From NCBI GenBank assembly GCA_964523005.1, contig CAZFZL010000017.1, positions 1 to 19,882 of the forward strand: a stretch of 19,882 nt of DNA. The letters are read 5' to 3'. Positions 14,261 through 19,882 of this stretch are shown piece by piece (position 1 is the stretch's first letter; every line of letters begins with the position of its first letter). The position numbers and the translations under genes were made by a program. This stretch comes from UMGS1307 sp964523005 (GTDB taxonomy: Bacteria > Bacillota > Clostridia > Oscillospirales > CAG-382). The notes beneath the pieces are model-generated. The model was not told the DNA's origin, ran no database searches, and saw only the letters and a list, made by a program, of their open reading frames with translations.

Positions 14261-15598
14261 TTATTGTGTTATTCCGTCAAGAAGACTGTCAATAGAATTC
14301 TTCCAGCCTATCCGGAACGCGGTGTAGTCGTTTATTTCCGAGCCCTTTTCCGATGCCATCAGGTCATTGGGAAAATAAATCTGTGCCGCTGCCGAGTCAT
14401 CAAGGTATTGAGCTCCGAACATATGCAGCAGCTCACGCGCGAAGATCACCGGCGTTGCGGTATCGGCGCTTTTTCCCGGAACACAGAACATTATGCAGCG
14501 TTCTATGCCGTAAATGCTCGTTTCGAAGCTTTCATTCGAGCAGCATACCGAGTAGGACTCTCCGTTTTTGTTGATGAAGAAACAGACACAGTAAGAGTCG
14601 TAAGCACTTACGTCAAAATATGCGGCGATGTACCCGGAGAGAGAACCGTATGTCGTATAGGCGAACATTTGGTTTACCCATATCGAATCCTCCGGTACAG
14701 TACCGATCTCGTTTTTGTGCTTGTAAATGAGGGAATCGCTCATATCGGTAACTGTCAAGTCAAGTGAGACTCCGTGCTTTTGCGCTTCGCTCTCAATGAT
14801 GGCGTACCCTTCGGATTGCAGCTTAAGAGCCGCTTCGCGTTCGTCTGAGGTCCACGTTGAGGCGCTGTCGTTTAGAAATACGTTTATAACAAGTACGCTG
14901 CCGTTCAAACGGCTTGCGCTGGCGCTGTTCTGATAAGCGTCAAGAGCCGGATTTTTTTCCCATAATCCTGTGTATTGCGGTCTGACGATACAAAAAACGC
15001 TGTTCGAGAGCCTTTCAGTACTCAGGTCTATTGAAAGCGTATAGCTTTTTTCGTTGTAGGGAAAGCTGAATACAGCAGATGAAAAGGTTATGGTTTTGAG
15101 AGTGAACGCGTCGTTTTTGGGATAATTGAAAAAGTATGCGCCGTGCGATGAAGCGTATGTTTTTCCGTTTTTGTTTTCTATAGCCTTTACCCCGTAATTC
15201 GGATATGAGAGAAGTGCGCTTACAGCGTCGGAGGACGCGGCATATATGCTTTTAAGCTCGTCTTCGAGAACGGAATATTCATAGTAATCGCACGTGGATT
15301 TCAACGGATAAAGAGTGTACGGGTCAGGATTGCTCGCGTTGACGCAGCCATCGTCAAAAAGCGACGCGCCTATAAAAATACTGACCGCTTTTCTGTCGCG
15401 CTCAAGAAGTAAATAGAGCAGCTCGTATGCCTGATTGCTCGTGATGAGAATGTCGGACGTATCGTTTACAGACACGCCGCTTTCAACATCATCGGGTGAA
15501 ACCGCGTCAGACCGCTCGGGCGATTGCTGACACGAAAACAGCGTGCCGAGTGTAAGAGCAGCACAGAACAAAATTGAAAAAAAACGAAAAGATCTCAT
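14261..15598 (-). CDS. Lipoprotein with a degenerate zincin-like (HExxH-derived) domain
   Basis: A signal peptide with an LFSC lipobox (lipidated Cys at residue 23) places this 445-residue protein on the outer face of the membrane. It is followed by a Ser/Asp-rich linker. The C-terminal part, FARELLHMFGAQ then YFPNDLMAS and INDYTAFRIGW, has the layout of secreted metallopeptidase-like domains in Firmicutes, where the site reads HELLHLFGA. Here the first His is Arg388 (codon CGT, one base from CAT), while Glu389 and His392 remain. The usual aspartate three residues after the Gly (FGA-x-D) is also replaced, by Tyr398. I infer a non-catalytic relative, possibly a binding or sensing protein; substrate unknown. 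The ATG at 15596-15598 has a GGGA about 11 nt upstream. It is the first gene of the pyrH-polC run, with its own promoter, and is divergent from another lipoprotein gene. Confidence 0.8.
   Translation of the reverse strand: MRSFRFFSILFCAALTLGTLFSCQQSPERSDAVSPDDVESGVSVNDTSDILITSNQAYELLYLLLERDRKAVSIFIGASLFDDGCVNASNPDPYTLYPLKSTCDYYEYSVLEDELKSIYAASSDAVSALLSYPNYGVKAIENKNGKTYASSHGAYFFNYPKNDAFTLKTITFSSAVFSFPYNEKSYTLSIDLSTERLSNSVFCIVRPQYTGLWEKNPALDAYQNSASASRLNGSVLVINVFLNDSASTWTSDEREAALKLQSEGYAIIESEAQKHGVSLDLTVTDMSDSLIYKHKNEIGTVPEDSIWVNQMFAYTTYGSLSGYIAAYFDVSAYDSYCVCFFINKNGESYSVCCSNESFETSIYGIERCIMFCVPGKSADTATPVIFARELLHMFGAQYLDDSAAAQIYFPNDLMASEKGSEINDYTAFRIGWKNSIDSLLDGITQ
14263..14292 (-). promoter_or_regulatory. 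Possible internal promoter for pyrH and downstream genes
   Basis: On the minus strand a perfect -35 TTGACA (14287-14292) is followed after 18 bp by CACAAT (14263-14268), a 4 of 6 match to the -10. It lies at the end of the lipoprotein gene, with the start of transcription expected about 20 nt before pyrH's ATG. The weak -10 and long spacer make it uncertain. Confidence 0.3.
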
Positions 15599-15649
15599 AT
15601 TGTGAACGGTCCCGTTCCTGCCGTAATCAGCATAGCTTTTTATAATATT

Positions 15650-15678
15650 ACTATATCATAAAGCCCTTTATATTTCAA
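15650..15678 (-). promoter_or_regulatory. Sigma-A-type promoter of the lipoprotein-pyrH operon
   Basis: On the minus strand TTGAAA (15673-15678) and TATAGT (15650-15655) are exactly 17 bp apart. Transcription would begin near 15643, giving a leader of about 45 nt. This may be the main promoter for the whole run down to polC. Confidence 0.65.
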
Positions 15679-15750
15679 GTATATTTTACGTGAAAACAAA
15701 TATATAAGCACGTGTATACAAAAAGCTTTGATAAAAAGCCGAAAATTCTG

Positions 15751-15779
15751 TTGCAAAAACCTACACTGTATGGTATAAT
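15751..15779 (+). promoter_or_regulatory. Strong sigma-A-type promoter (extended -10) of the solute-binding lipoprotein
   Basis: TTGCAA (15751-15756) and a perfect TATAAT (15774-15779) are 17 bp apart, with TGG directly before the -10 (extended TGn form). The leader is about 36 nt and carries a GAAAGGA ribosome-binding site. Confidence 0.75.
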
Positions 15780-15821
15780 TAATAGGCAGGTATTACTCTA
15801 CAATTCAGAAAGGAAATCCTT

Positions 15822-17315
15822 ATGAAATTCACGAAACTGATTTCTCTCTTTCTTGCCGTTATGCTTTTGGTGGCGCTCTTCTGCTCGTGCGATACGGGCA
15901 ACAACTCCAATACCTCTTCTCCTAACACCAACAGCATGTCCGAATCGGAAGAAAGCGCTGTTTCCGACTGGAAATATGACCCCAATCTTCCCGCTGGTTT
16001 TGATGACGAAGGAAACGATTTCGTATTTCTCGTTGTAGGCGGAAATGATGAAGCGTATCATTCCGTCGAGATCGGTGCCGAAGAGCTTAACAACGAGCTG
16101 ATCAACGATGCCGTTTATAACAGAAATCTGTTTGTCGAGGAAAAGCTCCATACGAATATCGTCTGCGAGTATTCGATGGATATAATCAACCTCGCTATCA
16201 ACGCCATCAGCTCAAACCTCGATAACTACGATGTTATTATGCCGTTCATGAACGACGCGCCCACACTTGCACTCAACAGCTACATCATTCCTCTCAACGA
16301 CATCGATACACTGCAGCTTGACAGAGAATGGTGGGACCAGAAAGCAAACGCACAGCTGAGCATCAATCACAAGCTTTTCTTTACGACCGGCGATATAAGC
16401 ATGCTTGACAACGATTGCACGCAGGCAATAATTTTCAACCTCGACATGGTCGAATCATACAGCCTTGAAAGCCCGTATGACATGGTCAAGAACAAAACGT
16501 GGACGATAGACAAGCTTCAGACTCTCTCCAAGGAAGTCACGCAGGACAATGCTGCCGCATATACCGATACATGGGGCTTCCATGTAAACGGCAACGGCGC
16601 GACCGGACTTTATATAAGCTCCGGAATGAACATCATCGCTAAGGACGAGATTACTGATCTTCCCATCCTCGGCATTACCAAGGAAGGCGCAGCTTCTGTT
16701 GTTGAACGCATCAGAACACTCATGACGGACTCTTCCTCTACAATTATCATTGAAAGCTACAACGGCGCATCGCAGGGCGACGGCTTCTATAACTGCTATA
16801 GAGCGGCTGCATGGGCTGTTGCAAACGGCAAAGCACTCTTCAGGTATATGTCGATGTCAGATACCGCAAGAATGGCTGACTATACACAGTGCAACTATGG
16901 TTTGCTTCCTTCTCCGATGTTCGACGAAGACCAGGAATCATATGCTTCCCTTGTAAGCACGCTTGCCGTTCCCGGAGTCTGTGTCCCCACAACAAATGAT
17001 GACACCGACAGAATAGGCTATGTTCTTGACGCGATGGCTGCCAAAGCCAAGGAAGTCATCACCTATGCGTATTATGACACGCTTCTCAAGTACAGAATAG
17101 CTCAGGATGATGAATCTCAGGAAATACTTGATATCATCTTCGCTGAGAGATCGTTTGACCTCGGCGTTATATTCAACTGGGGCAACTGCCGCGGTATAGT
17201 CAACAGCGCAGCAGTATCCGCTACCGCTACATGGACGTCGACCGTCGATTCCAACAAGGAATCGATACAGGCGGCAATGCAGGAGACCGTAGACAAATTC
17301 GTTGCCCTTGGTTGA
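15822..17315 (+). CDS. Extracellular solute-binding lipoprotein (ABC-transporter type)
   Basis: Such proteins capture a solute, usually a sugar or oligosaccharide, outside the cell and deliver it to an ABC permease. The 497-residue protein has a signal peptide with lipidated Cys at residue 23 (ALFCSC), a Ser/Asn-rich linker to about residue 45, and then a two-lobed binding-protein layout. Features include NAISSNLDNYDVIMPF, DREWWDQKAN, FTTGDISML, TWTIDKLQTLSKEV, and GLLPSPMFDEDQESY, which resembles the P-x-P-K/D loop before lobe closure in carbohydrate-binding proteins. No permease or ATPase gene is adjacent. Of its 11 arginine codons 8 are AGA, against mostly CGN in its neighbours, which suggests high expression or separate origin. 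The ATG at 15822 has GAAAGGA upstream. It has its own strong promoter and terminator, so it is monocistronic. The broad family is clear; the ligand is unknown. Confidence 0.88.
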   Translation: MKFTKLISLFLAVMLLVALFCSCDTGNNSNTSSPNTNSMSESEESAVSDWKYDPNLPAGFDDEGNDFVFLVVGGNDEAYHSVEIGAEELNNELINDAVYNRNLFVEEKLHTNIVCEYSMDIINLAINAISSNLDNYDVIMPFMNDAPTLALNSYIIPLNDIDTLQLDREWWDQKANAQLSINHKLFFTTGDISMLDNDCTQAIIFNLDMVESYSLESPYDMVKNKTWTIDKLQTLSKEVTQDNAAAYTDTWGFHVNGNGATGLYISSGMNIIAKDEITDLPILGITKEGAASVVERIRTLMTDSSSTIIIESYNGASQGDGFYNCYRAAAWAVANGKALFRYMSMSDTARMADYTQCNYGLLPSPMFDEDQESYASLVSTLAVPGVCVPTTNDDTDRIGYVLDAMAAKAKEVITYAYYDTLLKYRIAQDDESQEILDIIFAERSFDLGVIFNWGNCRGIVNSAAVSATATWTSTVDSNKESIQAAMQETVDKFVALG

Positions 17316-17332
17316 TCCATTCGAACCGTAAC

Positions 17333-17367
17333 AAAATGCGCCGGCTATTCAGCACGGCGCATTTTTA
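17333..17367 (+). terminator. Rho-independent terminator of the solute-binding protein gene
   Basis: AAAATGCGCCG (17333-17343) pairs perfectly with CGGCGCATTTT (17355-17365) around an 11-nt loop. The T-run ends the stem at 17362-17366, 18 nt after the stop codon. Confidence 0.85.
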
Positions 17368-17370
17368 TGT

Positions 17371-17398
17371 CCGTAAAACAGGACTGTCCTAAAAACGG
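17371..17398. promoter_or_regulatory. Imperfect palindrome directly upstream of a promoter (possible operator)
   Basis: The core AGGACTGTCCT (17380-17390) is a perfect 11-bp palindrome, flanked by A-rich stretches and by outer arms CCGT (17371-17374) and ACGG (17395-17398). It ends 3 bp before the -35 box at 17401. This is the spacing expected of a regulator site, but nothing here identifies the protein. Confidence 0.35.
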
Positions 17399-17400
17399 GA

Positions 17401-17429
17401 TTGAAAATCAAGGGAAAATATGCTATTAT
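17401..17429 (+). promoter_or_regulatory. Sigma-A-type promoter (extended -10) of the phage-type regulator gene
   Basis: TTGAAA (17401-17406) and TATTAT (17424-17429) are 17 bp apart, with TGC before the -10. Transcription would begin near 17436, almost 195 nt upstream of the next start codon. Confidence 0.65.
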
Positions 17430-17435
17430 TATATC

Positions 17436-17629
17436 ACGCTCCGGATAGAGAATAACTCTCCGGCTCACCGCCGCCGATAACGAACACCGGCGTTTTTTCA
17501 GCCCAACAAAAGAACAAGTGTTCGTATCAGCGCAGCCGAAACAGACACAAGCGGAAGCTTCAATTTGACCGCAGTGCATCACATAACACGGCGGTCTGAC
17601 ATTGGCTATGACAGAAAGGAAGGGTCAAA
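17436..17629 (+). promoter_or_regulatory. Long structured 5' leader of the phage-type regulator gene
   Basis: No gene or start codon is seen in this stretch. It holds four hairpins. First, CCGG..AGAG / CTCT..CCGG (17441-17463, 5-nt loop). Second, CGCCG / CGGCG followed by six T (17472-17498), which looks like a short terminator. Third, GAAC / GTTC (17512-17523). Fourth, GACCGC / GCGGTC (17567-17596). Two alternative pairings compete with these: CGAACAC (17481-17487) with GTGTTCG (17518-17524), and TTTGACC (17564-17570) with GGTCAAA (17623-17629), which lies right at the ribosome-binding site and start codon. I recognise no known riboswitch or T-box. Control by attenuation or start-site occlusion is inferred. 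Confidence 0.45.
17472..17498 (+). terminator. Possible attenuator (short terminator-like hairpin in the leader)
   Basis: An all-GC 5-bp stem (17472-17476 with 17488-17492), an 11-nt loop and then TTTTTT (17493-17498), about 55 nt after the predicted transcription start and before any coding sequence. The stem is short, so termination may be partial. Its loop can pair with 17518-17524 downstream. Confidence 0.4.
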
Positions 17630-18064
17630 ATGGATTATACGGTATTTGCAAAAGATTTGCTTGAGCGCAAAACAACGCTCGAAGCATCGTGCAATTCGAT
17701 GAAGGAAGAGCTTATCGAGCTTAAAAGCGAGATGAACGGCTCTTCACACGTCAACGCTGTTCCGATAACGGGAAGCGGAACGAACAAAGCAGAAGCACGG
17801 CTCATCAATCTGATTTACAGGATAGACGATACGAAGTTCAGGCTCGGCATCGTACAGCGCGATCTGAAGCTTATAGAGAACGGCATGAAGCAGCTTGACG
17901 AATATGAATCGATGCTGCTTGAAGGATTTTTCATTCACAATACGCGTTGTGCTGTCGACAGCCTGATGAGCAGGTTTTACAAGGAGCGTTCGACAATATA
18001 CGCCGATCGCCGACGCGCTCTCGAAAAGTTCACACGCGCAGTATATGGGCTTGTGCTCATATAA
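17630..18064 (+). CDS. Phage-type transcriptional regulator, ArpU/RinA-like (sigma region 4-like)
   Basis: This is a 144-residue cytoplasmic protein. Residues 1-35 and about 57-95 are charged, heptad-like helices, probably a coiled coil, joined by a Gly/Ser/Thr/Pro-containing linker (PITGSGTN). The C-terminal third, from LDEYESMLLEGFFIHN to FYKERSTIYADRRRALEKFTRAVYG, looks like a sigma region 4 helix-turn-helix with SRFYKERSTIYADRRRAL as recognition part. This layout is known from ArpU/RinA-type late-gene activators of Gram-positive phages and from related orphan genes in clostridial genomes. I assign it by resemblance only. The ATG has AAGGAAGGG 5 nt upstream. No phage structural, integrase or packaging gene is nearby, and its Arg codons (mostly CGN and AGG) match the chromosome, suggesting an old or domesticated gene. 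It is monocistronic between a leader and a hairpin. Confidence 0.7.
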   Translation: MDYTVFAKDLLERKTTLEASCNSMKEELIELKSEMNGSSHVNAVPITGSGTNKAEARLINLIYRIDDTKFRLGIVQRDLKLIENGMKQLDEYESMLLEGFFIHNTRCAVDSLMSRFYKERSTIYADRRRALEKFTRAVYGLVLI

Positions 18065-18112
18065 AGAAAAATGAGTACAAAAGAATAGTCAAAACAGATT
18101 AATAATACGACA

Positions 18113-18143
18113 GACGGCAGAAGTGTTTTTCACTTCTGCCGTC
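18113..18143. terminator. Perfect 13-bp hairpin between convergent genes
   Basis: GACGGCAGAAGTG (18113-18125) and its exact reverse complement (18131-18143) flank a TTTTT loop. It is 48 nt after the plus-strand regulator gene and 24 nt after the stop of the minus-strand oxidoreductase. There is no strong T-tail on either side, but the placement suggests a bidirectional terminator. Confidence 0.65.
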
Positions 18144-18167
18144 AAATAATATCGCTGTGCTTTTGTA

Positions 18168-19193
18168 TTATTGGCTTGCGTTTTTCGCGGCGTTCTGTTC
18201 CTCAAGCCTGACGAGTCCTATCGTCGCAAGGCTGTCGTGAACGTCGCAGCGATCCGGTCTTTCGCCCTGAGCAACGCAAGAGAGAAAATACTTTATCTCA
18301 TTGTAATACGCGTCGCCGTCGCCGTATACAGTCAGGTCGGGGCGGAATTTTTCACCGGTTTCGGGATAAACGGTAAGCGTATTTTCCCGGTATGTAACGG
18401 CAGCCTTCTCTAAATTGACAGTGAAGCTGTATTCGAACGGAAGCGCTCTGTAGGAGATATCGTCGAGCGCTGTGATGACCTTGTCGTCATAAATATACTG
18501 CGTGCTGACAATGTCATTTGCCGAGCGCGGAAAGTATTTTTTGCCCATTGTATGAACTTCGGCAGGCTTTCCGAATGCCCAGAGTATAAAATCCGTGTCG
18601 TGTATGTGCTGGTCAAACAGTGCGCCGCCGCCGAGCGAAGCGTCGATGATCCAATTATGCCACGATGGGTTCGTCTCAAGCCCGGCATAACCACCGCGCG
18701 TAAAATACGCGCCGAGGACTTTGCCGAAGTGTTCGCATTTTATTGCATCGTAAAGCCATGCGTATTCACGCCAAAACCGCAGGCAGTGACCCGTCATAAG
18801 GAGCTTATTGCTTTTTTCGGAAGCTTCGATCATCTCCTTACAATCTTCTACGCTCAGCGCCATCGGCTTTTCGCACAGGCAATTCGTACCGCTTAGCAGC
18901 ACTTTAATGCTGTAATCGTGATGCAGATAAGTCGGCACGACGACATCAACGACATCAAAGCGCATAGCCGAAAGCATATCGTCGATCGAAGTGAATTGCG
19001 CATAATTACGTCTTGTACTATAACGCGTGCCGGTGAGATTGAGCGTGCTTCGCGCTGTTCCGTCGAGTGCGCTGCGCTCAATGTCGCATATCGCCGTCAC
19101 CTCGATGGGGAAGCCCTCGTCAATAAGTCTTTCGTAGACGGACAGATGATAGCTGCCCATCCTTCCGAGACCGCATATGCCTATCTTCAGCAT
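18168..19193 (-). CDS. Gfo/Idh/MocA-family NAD(P)-dependent oxidoreductase
   Basis: Family members oxidise or reduce sugars, inositols or related polyols with NAD(P). The 341-residue protein has an N-terminal Rossmann fold with GICGLGRMGS (residues 5-14) and an acidic residue after strand 2 (ICDIE). The catalytic-lysine motif CEKPMAL is near residue 107, and LGGGALFDQHIHDTDFILW carries the Asp/His pair used by this family in the C-terminal alpha/beta domain. The substrate cannot be told. The ATG at 19193 has AGAGGA upstream, overlapping the folD stop, and the gap to folD is only 6 nt, so the two are co-transcribed. A link between folate metabolism and this enzyme is not obvious. The nearby orphan solute-binding protein is on the other strand and need not be related. 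Confidence 0.9.
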   Translation of the reverse strand: MLKIGICGLGRMGSYHLSVYERLIDEGFPIEVTAICDIERSALDGTARSTLNLTGTRYSTRRNYAQFTSIDDMLSAMRFDVVDVVVPTYLHHDYSIKVLLSGTNCLCEKPMALSVEDCKEMIEASEKSNKLLMTGHCLRFWREYAWLYDAIKCEHFGKVLGAYFTRGGYAGLETNPSWHNWIIDASLGGGALFDQHIHDTDFILWAFGKPAEVHTMGKKYFPRSANDIVSTQYIYDDKVITALDDISYRALPFEYSFTVNLEKAAVTYRENTLTVYPETGEKFRPDLTVYGDGDAYYNEIKYFLSCVAQGERPDRCDVHDSLATIGLVRLEEQNAAKNASQ

Positions 19194-19199
19194 AAACAG

Positions 19200-19882
19200 T
19201 TATCCTCTGCTTTCTTTCGTATGCTCAACACATGCATCGTAAGTATTTGACAGCAGGATCGCTATCGTCATCGGACCGACACCACCCGGTACGGGTGTAA
19301 TGAACGACGCTTTTTCCTTAACAGCTTCGAAGTCAACATCGCCGGTCAGACCGTCCGGCGTGCGTGTTATACCCACGTCTATTATGACAGCACCTTCCTT
19401 GACCATATCTGCCGTTATGAGATGTGCTTTTCCCGTCGCGGCGACGAGTATGTCAGCGCGCTTCGTATGAGCGGTAAGATCGTGCGTGCGCGAATGACAG
19501 ACGGTTACCGTCGCGTTCGCGGCGAGCATGAGCAGCGCGAGCGGCTTACCGACAAGGTTGCTGCGTCCGACAATGACGCATTCCTTGCCTGCCGGATCGA
19601 TACCGTATTTCTTTAACAGCACCGTAACGCCGAGCGCAGTGCAGGGCACGAAGCCCTTTTCGCCGAGAAACAGCTTTCCGGTGTTGATCTCGTGGAAGCC
19701 GTCCACATCCTTGTCGGCGCGTATGCGCGCGAAGCATTCTTTCTCGTTCATGTGGCTCGGAAGCGGCGACTGCACGAGGATACCGTCGACTTTTTCGTCC
19801 GCGTTGAGCGTATTGATAAGCTCGAGCAGTTCTTTCTCCTGTGCATCACCGGAAAACTTATACTCTCTCGACTCAAACCCGA
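19200..19882 (-). CDS. folD: Bifunctional methylenetetrahydrofolate dehydrogenase / methenyltetrahydrofolate cyclohydrolase, 5' end outside window
   Basis: FolD interconverts 5,10-methylene-, methenyl- and 10-formyl-tetrahydrofolate for one-carbon supply. About 227 of roughly 280 residues are present. The frame is open to the window edge, with GFESREYKFSG then VDGILVQSPLPSHM, so the GTG at 19775 is an internal Val codon of the DGILVQSPLP motif, not a start. Further motifs are GFVPCTALGV, VIVGRSNLVGKPLALLML (NADP site), CHSRTHDL, and PVPGGVGPMTIAIL near the end. The N-terminal part with the catalytic Lys lies beyond 19882. It precedes the Gfo/Idh gene by 6 nt. Confidence 0.96.
   Translation of the reverse strand, partial: GFESREYKFSGDAQEKELLELINTLNADEKVDGILVQSPLPSHMNEKECFARIRADKDVDGFHEINTGKLFLGEKGFVPCTALGVTVLLKKYGIDPAGKECVIVGRSNLVGKPLALLMLAANATVTVCHSRTHDLTAHTKRADILVAATGKAHLITADMVKEGAVIIDVGITRTPDGLTGDVDFEAVKEKASFITPVPGGVGPMTIAILLSNTYDACVEHTKESRG

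Noticed and set aside
2397..15779. Shared TTGCAAAAACC at two promoters (2415-2425 minus, 15751-15761 plus) as a regulon signal
   Set aside because: Eleven matching bases around a common -35 variant in an A-rich context can arise by chance, and the downstream genes have no evident link.
17349..17582. Minus-strand 77-residue open frame in the gap after the solute-binding gene
   Set aside because: It has no ribosome-binding site, overlaps a terminator and a promoter on the other strand, and is cysteine- and arginine-rich in a way typical of antisense shadows.
17436..17629. Known riboswitch or T-box in the leader
   Set aside because: No T-box AGGGTGG-type motif, no GEMM, preQ1, SAM, lysine, fluoride or ykkC consensus could be matched by eye. 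It is reported only as an unassigned structured leader.
19200..19775. GTG at 19775 as the start of folD
   Set aside because: The frame continues upstream to the window edge with conserved FolD residues (VDGIL before VQSPLP), so the GTG is an internal valine.
1..19882. CRISPR arrays, tRNA or rRNA genes, transposases, integrases, toxin-antitoxin pairs, defence genes
   Set aside because: None was seen on either strand; no repeated spacers, cloverleaf-type sequences or matching protein motifs.

Overview
The window looks like chromosomal DNA of a spore-forming low- to mid-GC Firmicute, probably a clostridial lineage close to Oscillospiraceae or Christensenellales. Three things support this: a PolC-type DNA polymerase III, an intact sporulation sigma factor of the SigK type, and the pyrH-frr-uppS-cdsA-dxr-rseP-ispG-polC block that is typical of Clostridia. 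Taxonomy is inferred from gene content only. No rRNA, tRNA, CRISPR array, transposase or insertion sequence was seen.

Layout. 1-1129 (minus): the proline pathway pair proB-proA, with proA broken at the window edge inside a perfect 15-bp inverted repeat that looks like a fold-back join. 1243-1935 (plus): sigK, divergent from proB, closed by a bidirectional hairpin. 2012-15598 (minus): a long co-directional run. In transcription order it is a lipoprotein with a degenerate zinc-protease motif, pyrH, frr, uppS, cdsA, dxr, rseP, ispG, polC, a cation diffusion facilitator, and a small HEAT-repeat protein with its own promoter. 15599-15821: back-to-back sigma-A-type promoters. 15822-17315 (plus): an orphan solute-binding lipoprotein with a terminator. 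17316-17629: a promoter and a roughly 195-nt structured leader. 17630-18064 (plus): a small phage-type (ArpU/RinA-like) regulator, closed by a perfect 13-bp hairpin. 18168-19882 (minus): folD (5' end outside the window) followed by a Gfo/Idh-family oxidoreductase.

How the genes fit together. The large minus-strand run joins pyrimidine nucleotide supply (pyrH), ribosome recycling (frr), undecaprenyl carrier and phospholipid precursors (uppS, cdsA), the MEP isoprenoid pathway (dxr, ispG), intramembrane proteolysis (rseP) and the replicative polymerase (polC). It is a housekeeping growth operon. Unusually, the gene immediately upstream of pyrH is a predicted surface lipoprotein rather than rpsB-tsf.

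The most interesting points are: (i) the lipoprotein whose HExxH-type site reads RELLH, a likely pseudo-protease; (ii) the structured leader before the phage-type regulator, with an early terminator-like hairpin and mutually exclusive pairings around the ribosome-binding site; (iii) an uninterrupted sigK with a hydrophobic pro-sequence and a sigma-E-like promoter; and (iv) the inverted-repeat break in proA. I found no clear new multi-gene system.
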